64,000 nt of DNA, from positions 1,714,576-1,778,575 of the forward strand of contig VZQC01007982.1 of assembly GCA_009823505.1 (NCBI GenBank), read 5' to 3'. The stretch is from Rhizomys pruinosus. Taxonomy: Eukaryota > Chordata > Mammalia > Rodentia > Spalacidae. Of this stretch, positions 33,258 through 44,040 are shown in pieces. Below the pieces are notes generated by a model. It searched no databases, had not been told where the DNA came from, and was given only the letters and a program-made list of their open reading frames with translations. Each line of letters starts with the position of its first letter. Positions within the stretch are counted from its first letter, which is position 1. The position numbers and the translations under genes were made by a program.

Positions 33258-33317
33258 GAATGCATACATACCCACACAAAATTAAAACTACTACTGTTAG
33301 AAATCAAGAATAGTCAG

Positions 33318-33468
33318 TTGCCGGGCATGATGGTACATGCCTTTAATCCTAGCACTTGGGAGGCAGAGGCAGGTAGATTTCTGTGAGTTCAAGGCCCACC
33401 TGGTCTACATAGTGAGCTCCAGGCCAGCTGGGACTAAAGGGAGACCCTGTCTCAAAGAAAAAAAATAA
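33318..33468 (+). repeat. B1 SINE
   Basis: Full-length B1 with short A-tail. Confidence 0.92.
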
Positions 33469-33726
33469 ATAGAAGATTGGTATTGATTTCAAATGTGGCT
33501 TTTTGACATTATATGAAATGGACTCATACTTGGGACATTTTTATAATTCATGGACCAGTGTTTTTCAAATAACTAATGCATGAAATTATAAAATTATGCA
33601 TAGATAAAAGGTCCATTCAAAATGCAAGAGAGACTAATGCTTTTTATTGGGACAGAATATAAAACGTTTATGGATAGAGTTTCAGGTTTCATACAGCAAG
33701 CTACTTTGAGAAAGAGCCCCTTTGAG

Positions 33727-33846
33727 TGTTAGATATGGCGGCATATACCAGTAGTTACAGCACTGAGCAGGCAGGCTGAAGAAGGAAGACTGAGCATTTG
33801 AGGCCAGCCTGGGACACTATGAAGAGATCCTGTCTCAAAAAACAAA
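33727..33846 (+). repeat. Old B1-type SINE
   Basis: 'catttgaggccagcctggga' and 'agatcctgtctcaaaaaa'; strongly diverged. Confidence 0.65.
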
Positions 33847-33849
33847 CTA

Positions 33850-34060
33850 AGGGGCTGGAGAGATGGCCTGGCTGCTAAGAGCACCAACTGCTCTTACAGA
33901 GGACCCAGGCTCGATCCCCAGCACCCATATGGTGACTGAGAACTGTCTTAAACTCCAGTTCCAGGGGAATCCAACACTCTCTTTTGACCTCCATGGCATT
34001 GCATGACACGGGTGCACTGACCTACATGCAGACAGTACATTCATACACATAAAAAAACCA
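33850..34060 (+). repeat. B2 SINE with target duplication
   Basis: Full-length. 'aaaaaacaaactaa' (about 33836-33849) recurs as 'aaaaactaactaa' after the tail. Confidence 0.9.
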
Positions 34061-34771
34061 AAAAACAAAAAACTAACTAAAACTCAAGTCACAACTAGAC
34101 TAAAACAGAGACAACATTAAGTCACAGTTGGGTCTGTGGTGTAGAGGGTTTGCCTGGCATGTGCTGTGTAGTAAATTCCATGTTAGAGGGCAGCTCCTTA
34201 AGACTCAGGAAGTAAGCAACTCAAAAACTTCAGTATAGCCCCCAAACTGACCAGATTCATTAGGCCCCTCTCTTCCCAAGCTTACATAAGTAGTAAGGAC
34301 TCCTGGGGGACTGTCAGGCCCACTTGAGCTGCCTAGAGAAGCTCAGACTAGCCAATCTACCTGGAAGAGACAGTCTCCAACTTGTTGAGCTGCCTCCAGG
34401 TTTCCAGCTTTTGTAATCTGTCACCCATGCTGGGGAGGTCTTGTGGTGACGTAGCTGTCTTGGAGTCATTTCTGCTCCCATAAGTAACCCCAATAAAACA
34501 CATTGGTTGAGCAAGTTGAACTTTGATGGTATCTTTACTTTGGTCTGTCATTGGTTCCTTAGCTAGGATGAGTAGATGTTTGTTCATGTCTCCTCAGGAT
34601 TAGTGTCACACAATAACACACAGGCCCAGCTCAGCCCCCAGCAGGACACACATGGACATCCCCCCACACATACACACAGATGCAGATACACACATTGACA
34701 CACGTAGACATAGACATACATAGATACATACAAGACATGACTACTTGTTGAGTTTTGTTGTGGTATTTTTT
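34061..34771. other. Mostly unique sequence
   Basis: Includes a worn ID-like piece (34130-34190) and a degenerate CA/TACA stretch (34610-34735). No coding feature. Confidence 0.4.
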
Positions 34772-34908
34772 TATTTTTTTGAGACAGGGTCATACCGTGT
34801 AGATCCCTGGAATTTGCTATATAGGCTGGCCTTAAATTCACAGAAATCTGTCTGCCTCTGCCTCCCAAACGCTGAGATTAAAGGTGTGTACCACCACACA
34901 TGGCCCTC
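34772..34908 (-). repeat. B1 SINE, antisense
   Basis: 'tttgagacagggtcatacc' to 'gtaccaccacacatggcc'. Confidence 0.85.
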
Positions 34909-34934
34909 ATATTCTTTTGATATTTGTTTGTTTG

Positions 34935-35083
34935 TTTATTTATTTAGAACAGGTCTTCCTATGTAGTGTTAGTTGTTCTGGAACTCACTGTATAGCCTAG
35001 ACTGGCCTTGAATTTCCAGCAGTCTTCCTGCCTCAGCCTCCCAAGTGCTGGGATTACAGGCCTGAGTCACCACACCCAGGCCC
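34935..35083 (-). repeat. B1 SINE, antisense
   Basis: 'agaacaggtcttcctatgta' to 'gagtcaccacacccaggcc'. Confidence 0.85.
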
Positions 35084-35379
35084 CTCATATTCTTCAAACA
35101 AAACAATGAATCACAGTAAGTTGAATACAGAGACAGATATGGAAAGCCAGCTGTCTTTTGTTAACTAAGATAAGAGATTTTCAGGCATGTAAAACAATAC
35201 TTCTCTTCTCATAAACATGTATTGTTTTACAATACAATTATGCTTAATAAAATGTTATTCATTCAATAGATTACATTTACAAATACAATTAAAATTTATT
35301 TAATAAAATGTGTTAATATACAATATGTTTTTGTTATTTTTTTCCAAATGGAAAAGTATAATTTCTTTCTTTTTCTTAA

Positions 35380-35720
35380 TCAAATATTTTTATTGATGTT
35401 TTGTATATTTTATGCATCATTTCTCAGTCCAGTTTAGACATATTCCCCTTCCATGTTCCCACCCCACCCCAGTTCATGCGTTCTGCCATACATGTCTTGC
35501 ATCTTTTTAAAGTTTTTCTCTGCAGAGGTTTATTGTTTTGGGCAGAAGCTAACTGTTTCAGTCAGTTCTTTGACCCAGTCCTTTTGTCGTTGTTGTTTCC
35601 TCCCATTTGTATTGCTCCAAAATATGCCTATATATACATCACATATATACCAAAATTGACCTCTGAAAATAAACTGTATGTTAATTTCAAAATATGTTTA
35701 GGAGTTCACATTTTTTCCTT
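35380..35720 (-). mobile_element. Probable retroposon 3' end (L1-type 3' UTR), antisense
   Basis: 'aaatatttttattgatgttt' then 'cttgcatctttttaaag'. The same opening ('ttttattgatg' ... 'cttgcatcttt') begins the element at 54984, which carries a target duplication. A related piece in opposite orientation lies at about 32260-32345. Confidence 0.5.
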
Positions 35721-35851
35721 TTAATTTTATGTTACTCTAAAATATTATTTAAATTTTTTTCTTTCTTTTGGGTTCTCCGGTGAGCATGGTGGTACACTCT
35801 TGTAACACTCACCATTTGGGAGACTGTGGTAGGAGGATAAAGAGTTTGAGG

Positions 35852-36005
35852 AGGGCCAGATGTGATGATATACACCTTTAACCCAGTACTCGGGAGGCAG
35901 GATCTCTGTGAGTTGGAGGCCAGCCTAGTCTACCAAATGAGTTTGAGGCTAGCCAGGGCTACATGGTGAGATTCTGTCTCAAAAAGCAAGCAAGCAAGCA
36001 AACAA
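35852..36005 (+). repeat. B1 SINE, diverged
   Basis: 'gccagatgtgatgatataca' to 'attctgtctcaaaaagc'. Confidence 0.8.
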
Positions 36006-36008
36006 TGA

Positions 36009-36060
<52 letters not shown>

Positions 36061-36066
36061 GAAAGA
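36006..36066 (+). repeat. (GAAA)n microsatellite
   Basis: About 14 GAAA units in the tail of the preceding B1. Confidence 0.95.
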
Positions 36067-36177
36067 GAGTTTGAGGACTGGGGGGGGGGTTACAAAGCAG
36101 AAAACATTGGGTTCCTCCCACACACATCAAAATAAATAAAGGGCCATCCAGGTGTCTTAGCTAGTTCTGGGATTTTT

Positions 36178-36330
36178 TTGGGGGGTATATTTGAGACAGG
36201 GTCTCCCTTTAGTCCTAACTGGCCTGGAACCCACTCTGTAGACCAGGCTGGCCTTGAACTCACAGAGATCCACCTACTTCTGCCTCCAAGTGCTGAGATT
36301 AAAGGCATGCACCACTACGCCCAGCCTAAG
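36178..36330 (-). repeat. B1 SINE, antisense
   Basis: 'gacagggtctccctttagtc' to 'caccactacgcccagcc'. Confidence 0.9.
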
Positions 36331-36425
36331 ATGGTTCTTAGCTGCCATGTGGGTGCTGGGAATCAAACCCGGGTCCTTTGCAAGAGCAGTCAGTGCTCTT
36401 AACCACTGAGCCATCTCTCCAGCCC
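36331..36425 (-). repeat. B2 SINE fragment, antisense
   Basis: Head half only; abuts the B1. Confidence 0.85.
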
Positions 36426-36429
36426 GGTT

Positions 36430-36577
36430 CTGGGCTTTTAAGCACTTGCCACTGAGCCTGGCAACCTGAGTTTGATCCCTGGGACCCACGTGGTGGATGG
36501 AGAGAGCGAACTCCTGCCAGATGACCTCCGACCTCCACACAGGTGATGCCCCCACCCCACCTCCCAAATAAACACAA
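36430..36577 (+). repeat. B3 SINE
   Basis: 'agcacttgccactgagcctg', 'gggacccacgtggtggatgg', 'tgacctccgacctccacac'. Confidence 0.75.
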
Positions 36578-36629
36578 GTTTTAAGGCAGGGAAGGAAGGT
36601 AAGGAGGAAGAAAAGGAGAAAGATGATCA

Positions 36630-36712
36630 TCTCTCAGGCCTCACTCACTCTGTAATCTAGGCTGTCTCCAGTTCTCCATCCTCCTGCTCAGCCTCCCAAG
36701 TGCTCAGAACAT
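36630..36712 (-). repeat. B1-type fragment, antisense
   Basis: 'actctgtaatctaggctgtc' and 'gcctcccaagtgctcagaac'. Confidence 0.6.
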
Positions 36713-36769
36713 AGGTGAGGAGCGCTAGTTCTGGATTTGCTCTGCTTAATTTGATTTTTTTAATTAATT

Positions 36770-36780
36770 ATTTTAATTTT

Positions 36781-36817
<37 letters not shown>

Positions 36818-36981
36818 TGTACTGCACATGCAGAAGCCCTTGGAGGCCAAAAGAGGGCACCAGATCCCCTAGAACTGGAGTTACAGCTCTTTATGAGCCA
36901 CCATGTGGACGCTGGGAACTGAACCTGGTTCTTTTGTGAGAGCAGCAAGTGCTTTTAACTGCTGAGCTATCTCTCCAGCCC
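36770..36981 (-). repeat. B2-type SINE, antisense, with (TG)n
   Basis: TG run (36783-36816) at the tail, then 'tagaactggagttacagctc' to 'gctatctctccagccc'. Confidence 0.85.
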
Positions 36982-37920
36982 ATGTTTATTCTTATTTTTA
37001 ACCATTTGGGGGGCAGGGCTCTACAGACTGAACCCATCTCAAGCTCACTGTGAAGGTGAGTTGGTGTTGCTGATAAACTAGCAATGAATTCCGAAGGTCC
37101 GCTAAACAGCCTTGCCTGGTGCTGAGCACGGGATGGCCCTTCAGCATGGTGGACTCTATCGTTTATCTCCTCCAGGGAGGAAACATTCACCTGAGGCGCT
37201 TTGAGGGAGATAGATAGCTCTTTGGCTGTGGGGCTGACCCACATCTCCAGGGGCCTCTGAAAGCTGGGAGGAAGGAGCCTTCAGCAGGGTGGTTGGGCCC
37301 CATGCCTGGCCCGGCCTAGGTTCAGCCTGCCTGCCTTCCTTCCTTCCCCATGTGGCTGTACATATCTTGCTTGCAGGTGTGTTTACGGGCAACCAATGCA
37401 GAGAGTGTGATGGATGGGTCAGACTCAGGAATTATGGTTCCCAGATTAGCTGTTTCCAGAGCAGGAGCTGGTTTTGACAAGGACAGAAGAAAGAGATGAC
37501 TTTGTAGAGAGAGACTTCTAGAAAGGTCCTTGCCCTGAAGACACTTCCCAGCAAAGACTATGCCAAGCCCTGGCCATGAGGACAAAGGCCCAGCTCAGCT
37601 GTCATCTGAACCTTTCTATTTGAGGTTTCCTGGGGACAGAGCAGCGGGTGGTGACTTTGTACCAGTGCTGCTGGTAGACTCCATCCATTCTAGTGGAGAC
37701 AGACTGCCCGGCCCTCAAGAGGGTGCTTCGTAGCTCTGTCTGGGCGCTGACTCAGGGGCGGTATAAGGCAGATACTATGGGAAAGGGCCAGTCTGAGAGG
37801 GAGGCCTGAGGTTCCTGGGGAGAAACGATCTCACTTTCTCCTTTTTCCAGATGAAATGCTGCACAGCCTTCCTGGGGCTTTGGGAGCCTCAGGGTCTGCT
37901 GGAGAAGCCATAAGCTCCTA

Positions 37921-37933
37921 CCAGCAGGGGGTG
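37921..37933 (+). promoter_or_regulatory. CTCF-like motif
   Basis: CCAGCAGGGGGTG, one mismatch from the CCASYAGRKGGC core. The same site in copy 2 starts near 50500. Confidence 0.4.
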
Positions 37934-38134
37934 AGGCAAGGTGGGCCAAAGGAATGCAGGAGCCCCCTAAACCCTAATCCCCAGGGCCTGGGGGTGGGGG
38001 AGGCAGAGGCTGGTACAGGCTTGGACTGCATTTTCACCACCAAAGTCCTTCTGAAATGGGAGGCCAGGCTGTATGAATTATAGGCCTGGCCCAGCTGGGG
38101 AAGAGGGTGAGCGGGGCCTCAGCTCCTTTAGGCC

Positions 38135-38154
38135 AGATAAAGAGAGATCAAAGG
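38135..38154 (+). promoter_or_regulatory. GATA and TCF/LEF motif pair
   Basis: AGATAA (38135-38140) followed 4 bases later by AGATCAAAGG (38145-38154), a full match to the optimal TCF/LEF site. Confidence 0.4.
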
Positions 38155-38513
38155 AAACTGTCGGTGAGCTCATCCTTCACATACAACTCTACCCAGGCTC
38201 CAGGACCCAGTGGCTAGAGTGTCAAGACAGATAATATTCCTGCCTGTGGAGGGGATTTTGTCTGCTCTTTCAAACCCCTAGAGCATACCTATTCTCGTTG
38301 GCCTTCGCACCTCCTCTGCACAGCCTAGTAATCTGCCAAGTCCTCTAGGAAGTTCCCTTTCAGTTCTGCCTCCTCAGCTGCTTTATCCTTTAGAGCCCAC
38401 GTTGGCCTGAAATGAAGGTTAAGAGAAGCTTCCACAGAGCTGAGCCTGACCTGCTCCTAGTGGGGACCTCTGTGTCTGCCCACTGCCCTCTGCCCCCTGC
38501 CAGGCTTAGCCTC

Positions 38514-38523
38514 ATATTTATAG
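38514..38523 (+). promoter_or_regulatory. MEF2-like A/T motif
   Basis: ATATTTATAG, one mismatch from YTAWWWWTAR. It could also be a fortuitous TATA-like stretch. Confidence 0.25.
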
Positions 38524-38792
38524 CTTCTAAATACAGACGGACTCCAAAGCTCCAAGAGCAGTGTAGCTATTCCTAGAGGTAAGGGAGAAGGTCAGGAGTT
38601 ACTCAGCAGCTGGTCACCCCAGACTTCTGCCCCTCTGCCCTCTGATACATCCTTCCTCCTCAGACTAGGCTGCCAGGGCTCCTCATCTGTGCCTGCTCCT
38701 TACTCAGACCTTGAAACCCCTGTGTTTTCCCCCCCGCGGTGGGGCCTTTCCCAGATCATCCCTGCCAGCCTCCCTGGAAAGTCCCTTAGTTT

Positions 38793-38802
38793 GCATATAT
38801 GG
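38793..38802 (-). promoter_or_regulatory. CArG-like motif
   Basis: Plus-strand GCATATATGG, one mismatch from the SRF CArG box; overlaps an octamer-like TTTGCAT. Confidence 0.25.
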
Positions 38803-39159
38803 CAAGGGAACAGAGCCCCAGCTCTGCCAAGGAGGCAGCCCATGCTAGCCGAGCTGTGACTGCCTGTGGCTCTTAGACCTGCCAGGGTACATCCCTATGT
38901 CCCATCTCACAGGGACCACAGAGGCTGTGAGGTACATGGGACCAGCATGTCACTTGCTCAAACCCCTGTCTACCTTATCTCTAACCACCCAAAACCCTAG
39001 CAATCTTTTCCCCATCCAAGCAAATACCCTTCTCATCTGTATTACTCTCTTGGCACACATATAGCAAATGTCTTGTGTAGTAAAAATAAGATTACCTGCA
39101 AGTACTTATAGGTACTTACTATGGCCCAGGTACAATTCTAAGCACATTCTTTTTTAAAA

Positions 39160-39321
39160 AATATTTTATTTATTATTTTAATTTTAATTTATGTGTACGA
39201 GTGTATTGCCTGTATATGTGTAAGTGTGCCCGTGTATAGCTGTCATGTGGGTGCTGGGAACCAAACCCTGGTCCTCTGCAAGAATAGACAGTGCTCTTAA
39301 CCACTGAGCCATACCCAGCCC
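39160..39321 (-). repeat. B2 SINE, antisense, internally deleted
   Basis: Tail and head present, about 60 bp of the middle missing ('gtgcccgtgtatagctgtca'). Confidence 0.85.
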
Positions 39322-39351
39322 CCAAGCACATTCTTAAAAATTAACTAATTA

Positions 39352-39510
39352 GCCAGGCGTGGTGGCACACGCCTTTAATCCTAGCACTTGGGAGGCAGAG
39401 GCAGGCGGATCTTTGTGAGTTCAAGGCCAGCCTGGTCTACAAAGTGAGTTCCAGGACAGCCGGAGCTACAGGGAGACTCTAACTCAAAAAAAACAAAACA
39501 AACAAACAAA
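39352..39510 (+). repeat. B1 SINE at the right edge of the duplication
   Basis: 5' flank 'aaaattaactaatta' is not repeated after the tail (which runs into 'atgtattctt'). In copy 2 the equivalent sequence is closed by 'ttaactaattaatttaag'. Copy 1 therefore looks like a junction of two different B1s. Confidence 0.88.
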
Positions 39511-39527
39511 CAAAAAAATGTATTCTT

Positions 39528-39627
39528 GGGCTGGAGAGATGGCCTAGCGGTTGAGAGCACTGACTGCTCTCGTAGAGGACCTGGGTTCGATTCCCAGCGC
39601 CCACATGGTGACTAAGGGCTGTCTTTG
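39528..39627 (+). repeat. B2 SINE, 3'-truncated
   Basis: Head to 'gactaagggctgtcttt', then immediately a B1. atgtattctt precedes it (39518-39527) and recurs after the B1 (39781-39790). Confidence 0.88.
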
Positions 39628-39780
39628 GGCTGTGCGTGGTGGCACACGCCTTTAATCCCAGCCCTCGGGAGGCAGAGGCAGGCGGATCTCTGTGAATTCA
39701 AGGTCAGCCTGGTCTACAGAGCAAGCTCCAGGCCAGCTGGGACTAAAGAGAGACCCTGTCTCAAAAAGATCAAAAAGAAA
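39628..39780 (+). repeat. B1 SINE fused to truncated B2
   Basis: Starts 'gggctgtgcgtggtggcaca'. Since only the outer pair of atgtattctt copies exists, B2 and B1 may have arrived as one unit, or the B1 inserted into the B2 without its own visible duplication. Confidence 0.88.
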
Positions 39781-39849
39781 ATGTATTCTTTCATTTGTGT
39801 ATGGGAGGACACATGAGGAAAGATCAGAGAAAAACTTATAGGAGTCAGT

Positions 39850-40115
39850 TTTCTTTTTTTACCATGTGGGTCCCAGGGATTGAACTCAGATTATCAGGCT
39901 TACAGGCAAGTGCTTTTATCTGCTGGCTCAAAGTTCCTAGTTCTTTGACTCCATTTCTTTTTGTTTATTTGATTGATTAATTGATTGATTGATTGATTTG
40001 AGACAGAGTCTCATGTAGCCCAGGCTAGCCTTAAATAGCTTCCATAGGCAAAGTAGGTCTTGAACTCCTGATCTTCCTCTTTTCCAAATGCTAGGATTCC
40101 AAGTCACCAAACCCA
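39850..40115 (-). repeat. B3 fragment, (ATTG)n and B1, antisense
   Basis: B3 antisense piece ('ggtcccagggattgaactca', 39860-39930), an ATTG/GATT run (39966-40000), and an old antisense B1 ('gagacagagtctcatgtagc' onward). Confidence 0.65.
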
Positions 40116-40828
40116 ACTTCTTTGCCTTGAAATTGAGATTTCAAGACCTTCCGCAGAGGTCACCTGCTCTAGGAAGCCTGCGCTTTGTCCCTCACTCACT
40201 GCAAACCATGTGCCTGCCCTTGCAGGGTGTTCTCTAAACTTTGTTGTGGCTCTATTTGCTCGATGCTCCCCGTTTAGTTCTTTCTTCTTCACTATATCAG
40301 ACATTGCTGAAGACAGGAAATGTGTCCGTTTTCTTTTCATACCTAGTACTTGGCACATGACACCTAATAGTTACTAAGTAATGTGCTAAGTTGACTGTAT
40401 TCAATGATCAGAAATAGTTGTGTTAATCATGCTTTCGTCACTGGGACAAAATCCCTAAGAGAAGAAGACTACCTGGTCACAGTCTCTGTAATATTTGGTT
40501 CCACTGACTCTGGGCTTGTGGTTAAGCAATATCTGTGTCTTCTGAGACAGTCCTGTGGCAGGAGCATGTGGTAGTGAATACCTACCTGGTGTGAGATAGG
40601 AAAAAAAGACTAGCAGGAAGGGGCCAAGAACAAGTTAACCCCCAGGGACCCACCTCCAGTGACCTGCCTCCTTACACTAGGCCTCGAATCCTAAAGTTTT
40701 TAGCACTTGCAAAACTATATCACCAGCTAAGGACCAAACCTTCAATCTGTAACTCTTTGGGGGGGGGGAGAATGCTTTGTATTCAAATGCTAGCCATGGT
40801 CATTTGTTTATAAAAATAGTTATGAATC
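40116..40828. other. Mostly unique sequence; possible old LTR piece
   Basis: 40430-40740 ('ctgggacaaaatccctaaga') is faintly like rodent LTR ends, not resolved. G9 run near 40760. Confidence 0.3.
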
Positions 40829-40985
40829 GCTGGGTGTGGTGGCGCACGCCTTTAATCCTAGCACTCGGGAGGCAGAGGCAGGTGGATCTTTGTGAGCTCA
40901 AGCCCACCCTGGTCTACAGAGTGAGTTCCAGGACAGCTGGGGCTACAGGAAGACCCTGTCTCAAAAAGACCAAAAAGAAAAAAAG
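40829..40985 (+). repeat. B1 SINE
   Basis: Full-length, flanked by 'gttatgaatc'/'gttatgatta' (about 40819 and 40987). Confidence 0.92.
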
Positions 40986-40994
40986 AGTTATGAT

Positions 40995-41170
40995 TAAGCT
41001 AGTGGGGTGCTTGCCTAGCATGCAGGGAGTCCTGGGTTCAATCCCCAGGATCATATGAAAGACTAGGTATGCTATCACATGTAATTCTAGCACTCAGGAG
41101 ATGGAGGCAAGAAGGTCAGAAATTCAAGTTCATCCTCAGCCTTACACCAAATTCAAGGACAGAAAAGAAA
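40995..41170 (+). repeat. B4 SINE (ID-B1 fusion)
   Basis: 'gcttgcctagcatgcaggga' ID part and 'gaaattcaagttcatcctca' B1 part. Confidence 0.8.
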
Positions 41171-41353
41171 GTCAACAAGAAAAGAAAAAGGCTACAATTG
41201 TTTTTTTCTTATCCCTTTATGCAAATGCTCTTGCAATGTGACGTTGCTGTGTCTTCTGTCATGGGATGGGGATTTTTCCTGTATTCTTTAAATCTGGGCT
41301 TGGCCAATAAGACATTAGGGAATATGGTGTTGGAGAGACTTAAAAAGTGCTTG

Positions 41354-41540
41354 TGGGGCTGGAGAGATGACCTAGTGGGTAAGAGCGCCCACTGCTCTTG
41401 CAGATGACCCGGGTTCAATCCCCAGCACCTACATGGCGGCTGAGAACCATCTTTAACTCCACAGCATTGCATGACATGGGTGCACAGACTTACATGCAGA
41501 CAGTACATTCATACACATAACAAAATAAATAAAATTTTAA
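41354..41540 (+). repeat. B2 SINE, internally deleted
   Basis: 'ctttaactcc' jumps to 'acagcattgcatgacatggg'. Target sequence 'aaaaagtgcttgtg' lies before (41342-41355) and after it. Confidence 0.9.
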
Positions 41541-41551
41541 AAAAGTGCTTG

Positions 41552-41770
41552 TGGGGCTGGAGAGGTGGTACAGTGGTTAAGAGCACCGACTGCTCTTGCG
41601 GAGGACCTGGGTTCGATTCCCAGCACCCAGAGGGCAGCTAAGAACCATTTTTAACTCCAGTTCCAGGTGAATCTGACCCCCTCTTCTGACCTCTGAGGCA
41701 TCACACGACACCAGTGCACCAACCTACATGCAGACTGTATACTCTAAAAATAAATAAATAGATAAAAATG
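41552..41770 (+). repeat. B2 SINE
   Basis: Second B2 at the same target: 'aaaagtgcttgtg' precedes it (41541-41553) and 'aaaaatgcttgtg' follows (about 41764). Another thrice-repeated site. Confidence 0.92.
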
Positions 41771-42212
41771 CTTGTGCCAAAATTATTAGTCTTTTGCCTG
41801 TGGTTGCAACCCTATGATGGTGATGTGCACAGGCTTGAGCTAGGCCAATAGAAAGACTTTGTGCAGCATAGTCCAGCCAGCTGCCTGCTTATGCCCAACC
41901 AGCCAATTGTCAGACGGGTGGCAAAGCTATCTTTGACTATCCACCCTCAATGAAGACACTAGGTGCCATAGGAGTCATGAATGACTCCAGAACAAGTCAG
42001 CAGCAGTCGTCCAGATGATAACACCCAAATTCTTGACCCACAGAATCATGAGCAAGCCATGAAAGTTGAGGTGATCTGTAGTGCACCAGGAGGTGACTGA
42101 CACGGAAGGTAACTTTACGAGTAATGCTTCTTTCATGTAGGTTCTCTTCCCACTGTATCTTTAGTGGGTAACTTTTGGCTTCGACTATCCAACCTTTTAA
42201 AAAATGTATTTT
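41771..42212. other. Unique sequence, no gene recognised
   Basis: About 440 bp between SINEs; nothing recognised. Confidence 0.4.
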
Positions 42213-42366
42213 AACCGGGCGTGGTGGCGCACGCCTTTAATCCTAGCACTTGGGAGGCAGAGGCAGGCGGATCTTTGTGAGTTCAAGGCCAGCCTGGTCT
42301 ACAGAGTGAGTTCCAGGACAGCTGGGGCTACAGGGAGACCCTGTCTCGAAAAGACCAAAAAAAAAA
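42213..42366 (+). repeat. B1 SINE ending at the ambiguous base
   Basis: Near-consensus B1 whose A-tail is cut at the n. No 3' target duplicate can be found because copy 2 starts on the next base. Confidence 0.93.
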
Positions 42367-42367
42367 N
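42367..42367. other. Single ambiguous base (n), probable contig join
   Basis: The only non-ACGT base in the window. It sits between a B1 A-tail and the first base of duplicate copy 2, so it most likely marks a scaffold join of unknown length rather than one unread base. Confidence 0.85.
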
Positions 42368-44005
42368 GCAGCCCATGTGGGGACATTTGAAAAGGGGCGA
42401 TTGGCAGAGAGGGAAGGCTGGCAGGGTAGAGGCTGATAGCTTGGCTGTGAGGCCAGGGAGCTGACAGAAAGTCAAGGTCTGTGCAGGAAAACAATGGTAT
42501 ACAAAGAAGGTTACTGGGCAGAGTAAAATAAAGGGAGTATTCACAACAGGTGGGCAGAGTTAAAGGAACGCACAAGAGATGGCACAGAACAGTACGAGGC
42601 AGCAACAAACGACAGCCATGCGGTCCAGGAAGGGGAGCGAGCATATCATACACTCTGCTCTCTCTCCGTGGGTTTCTCATATCCTATCAAGGGAACCCAG
42701 CAGGAAGCCAAGGGAAGACCCATTCACACTGTCCTCGGAATAAAGAAGTAGAAGGTCAGAATGCTTTCTAGGGCTGGTACCCAAGATAAATGAGGGTGAT
42801 GGCATCTTGCTTTGAGAATTGTTTTATTCTTCACCCTTGGGCATTGCCGGGAGACCCAGTTTTACTTTTTAGAATTAAACAGAATTAATTTAGCTAATTT
42901 TTATTAGAATTTTTAATTTTTATTTTTTATTTTTTTAATTTTTTAATTATTTTGAATTTTAATGTATATGAGTTGTGTATTGCTGCATGTGTGTGAGTGC
43001 ACACTTGCAAAACTCTGAGGAGAGGTCAGGAGAGGGTGCAGATCCCTGGAACTGGAGTTTTTTTTTTTTTTTTTGTTTGTTTGTTTGAACCCAGGGTCTT
43101 CTGCAAGAGCAGTCAGTGGCCTCTTAAAACCCACTGAGCCATCTCTCCAGGCCCTGAAGTTTTTTTATTTTTTTATTTTAGCTTAGTTTTTTCCTTTTTT
43201 TGGTACTTTTTGAGGCAGTCGTCCCTTTTAGTCCCAGCTGTCCTGGGAGCTCACTCTGTAGACTACCCGCTGGCCTTGGAACTCACAGATATCCGCTCTA
43301 GACCTCTACCTCCCAAGTGCTGGGATTAGGTGCAACGCCAATCATGGCCCAGCTCCTGAATTTTGTTTTTAAGATTTATTTCTCATTATGCACATGTGTG
43401 TATCTGTTGTGTAGGTATGTGTATGGTCAGTAATGGGTATCTGCAGAGACCCCTGGAGTCTGGAGTTATAAGCACGTTGTTATAGGGACTCTGGGATGTG
43501 GGTGCTAGAAAGCTGAACTCAGGTCCTCTAGAAGACATCTTTGAGGTCTTCAGACCACCTCGAGCCATCCCAGCCCCTAAGAATTTTTTTTTCTTTAAGC
43601 ACAAGTCCATGTGCACTACTATGCTCAGTTTTATGCTGGCAGACTGACTCAGGGCTTGCCTATGCTAGGTAAGATGCACTCTATCACTGAGCTTTTTTAT
43701 CCGCCGCCCCCCACGCCCCCAGCTTTTTGTTTGAAACAGAGTCTCAAGGTTGCATCCACAGTTGTGATCCTCTTTGCTTCAGCCTCTGGAGTGGCTGAGA
43801 TTCTAGACACATGTTCCTACAAATGTTTTGATGAGGAATGATAAGTATTCATTTATTAAGCCTTCACCATGATTCTTTTTATTTTCCAACGTGATGAAAT
43901 GGAAGTATGGGTATACTTCTAGCACATTCTAAACCATGAGGGTTGTCTTAAGGAAAAAGCACTATTTTTTGAACTATAAATAGCCTAACCACTTTTCATT
44001 TAAAT

Positions 44006-44040
<35 letters not shown>

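Larger units (their letters stand above)
36985..39150. other. Unique, repeat-free, GC-rich core; candidate regulatory DNA
   Basis: 2.1 kb with no SINE, the longest such run inside the duplicated segment and almost identical in copy 2 (49570-51740, apart from a few patches). No open frame with a recognisable domain. Motif-like sites: CTCF-like (37921), GATA (38135), TCF/LEF (38145), MEF2-like (38514), CArG-like (38793). The last 60 bp (39090-39150, 'cttactatggcccaggtaca') may be an ancient L2/MIR piece. A regulatory role is inference only. Confidence 0.4.
30101..39488 (+). repeat. 9.4-kb duplicated segment, copy 1
   Basis: The whole block reappears in the same order and orientation at 42368-52085. 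This copy reads cleanly: SINE bodies and unique parts lack the scattered single-base indels of copy 2. Left edge is in unique sequence ('tgtaaagctg' continues into it smoothly). The right edge falls inside a B1 (39352-39510) whose two flanks do not match each other. It contains SINEs, one solo LTR, several microsatellites and a 2.1-kb unique core (36985-39150). Confidence 0.95.

Noticed and set aside
42243..42680. 145-codon antisense frame across the ambiguous base
   Set aside because: It joins an antisense B1 to duplicated unique sequence through an artificial join; the n makes one residue undefined.
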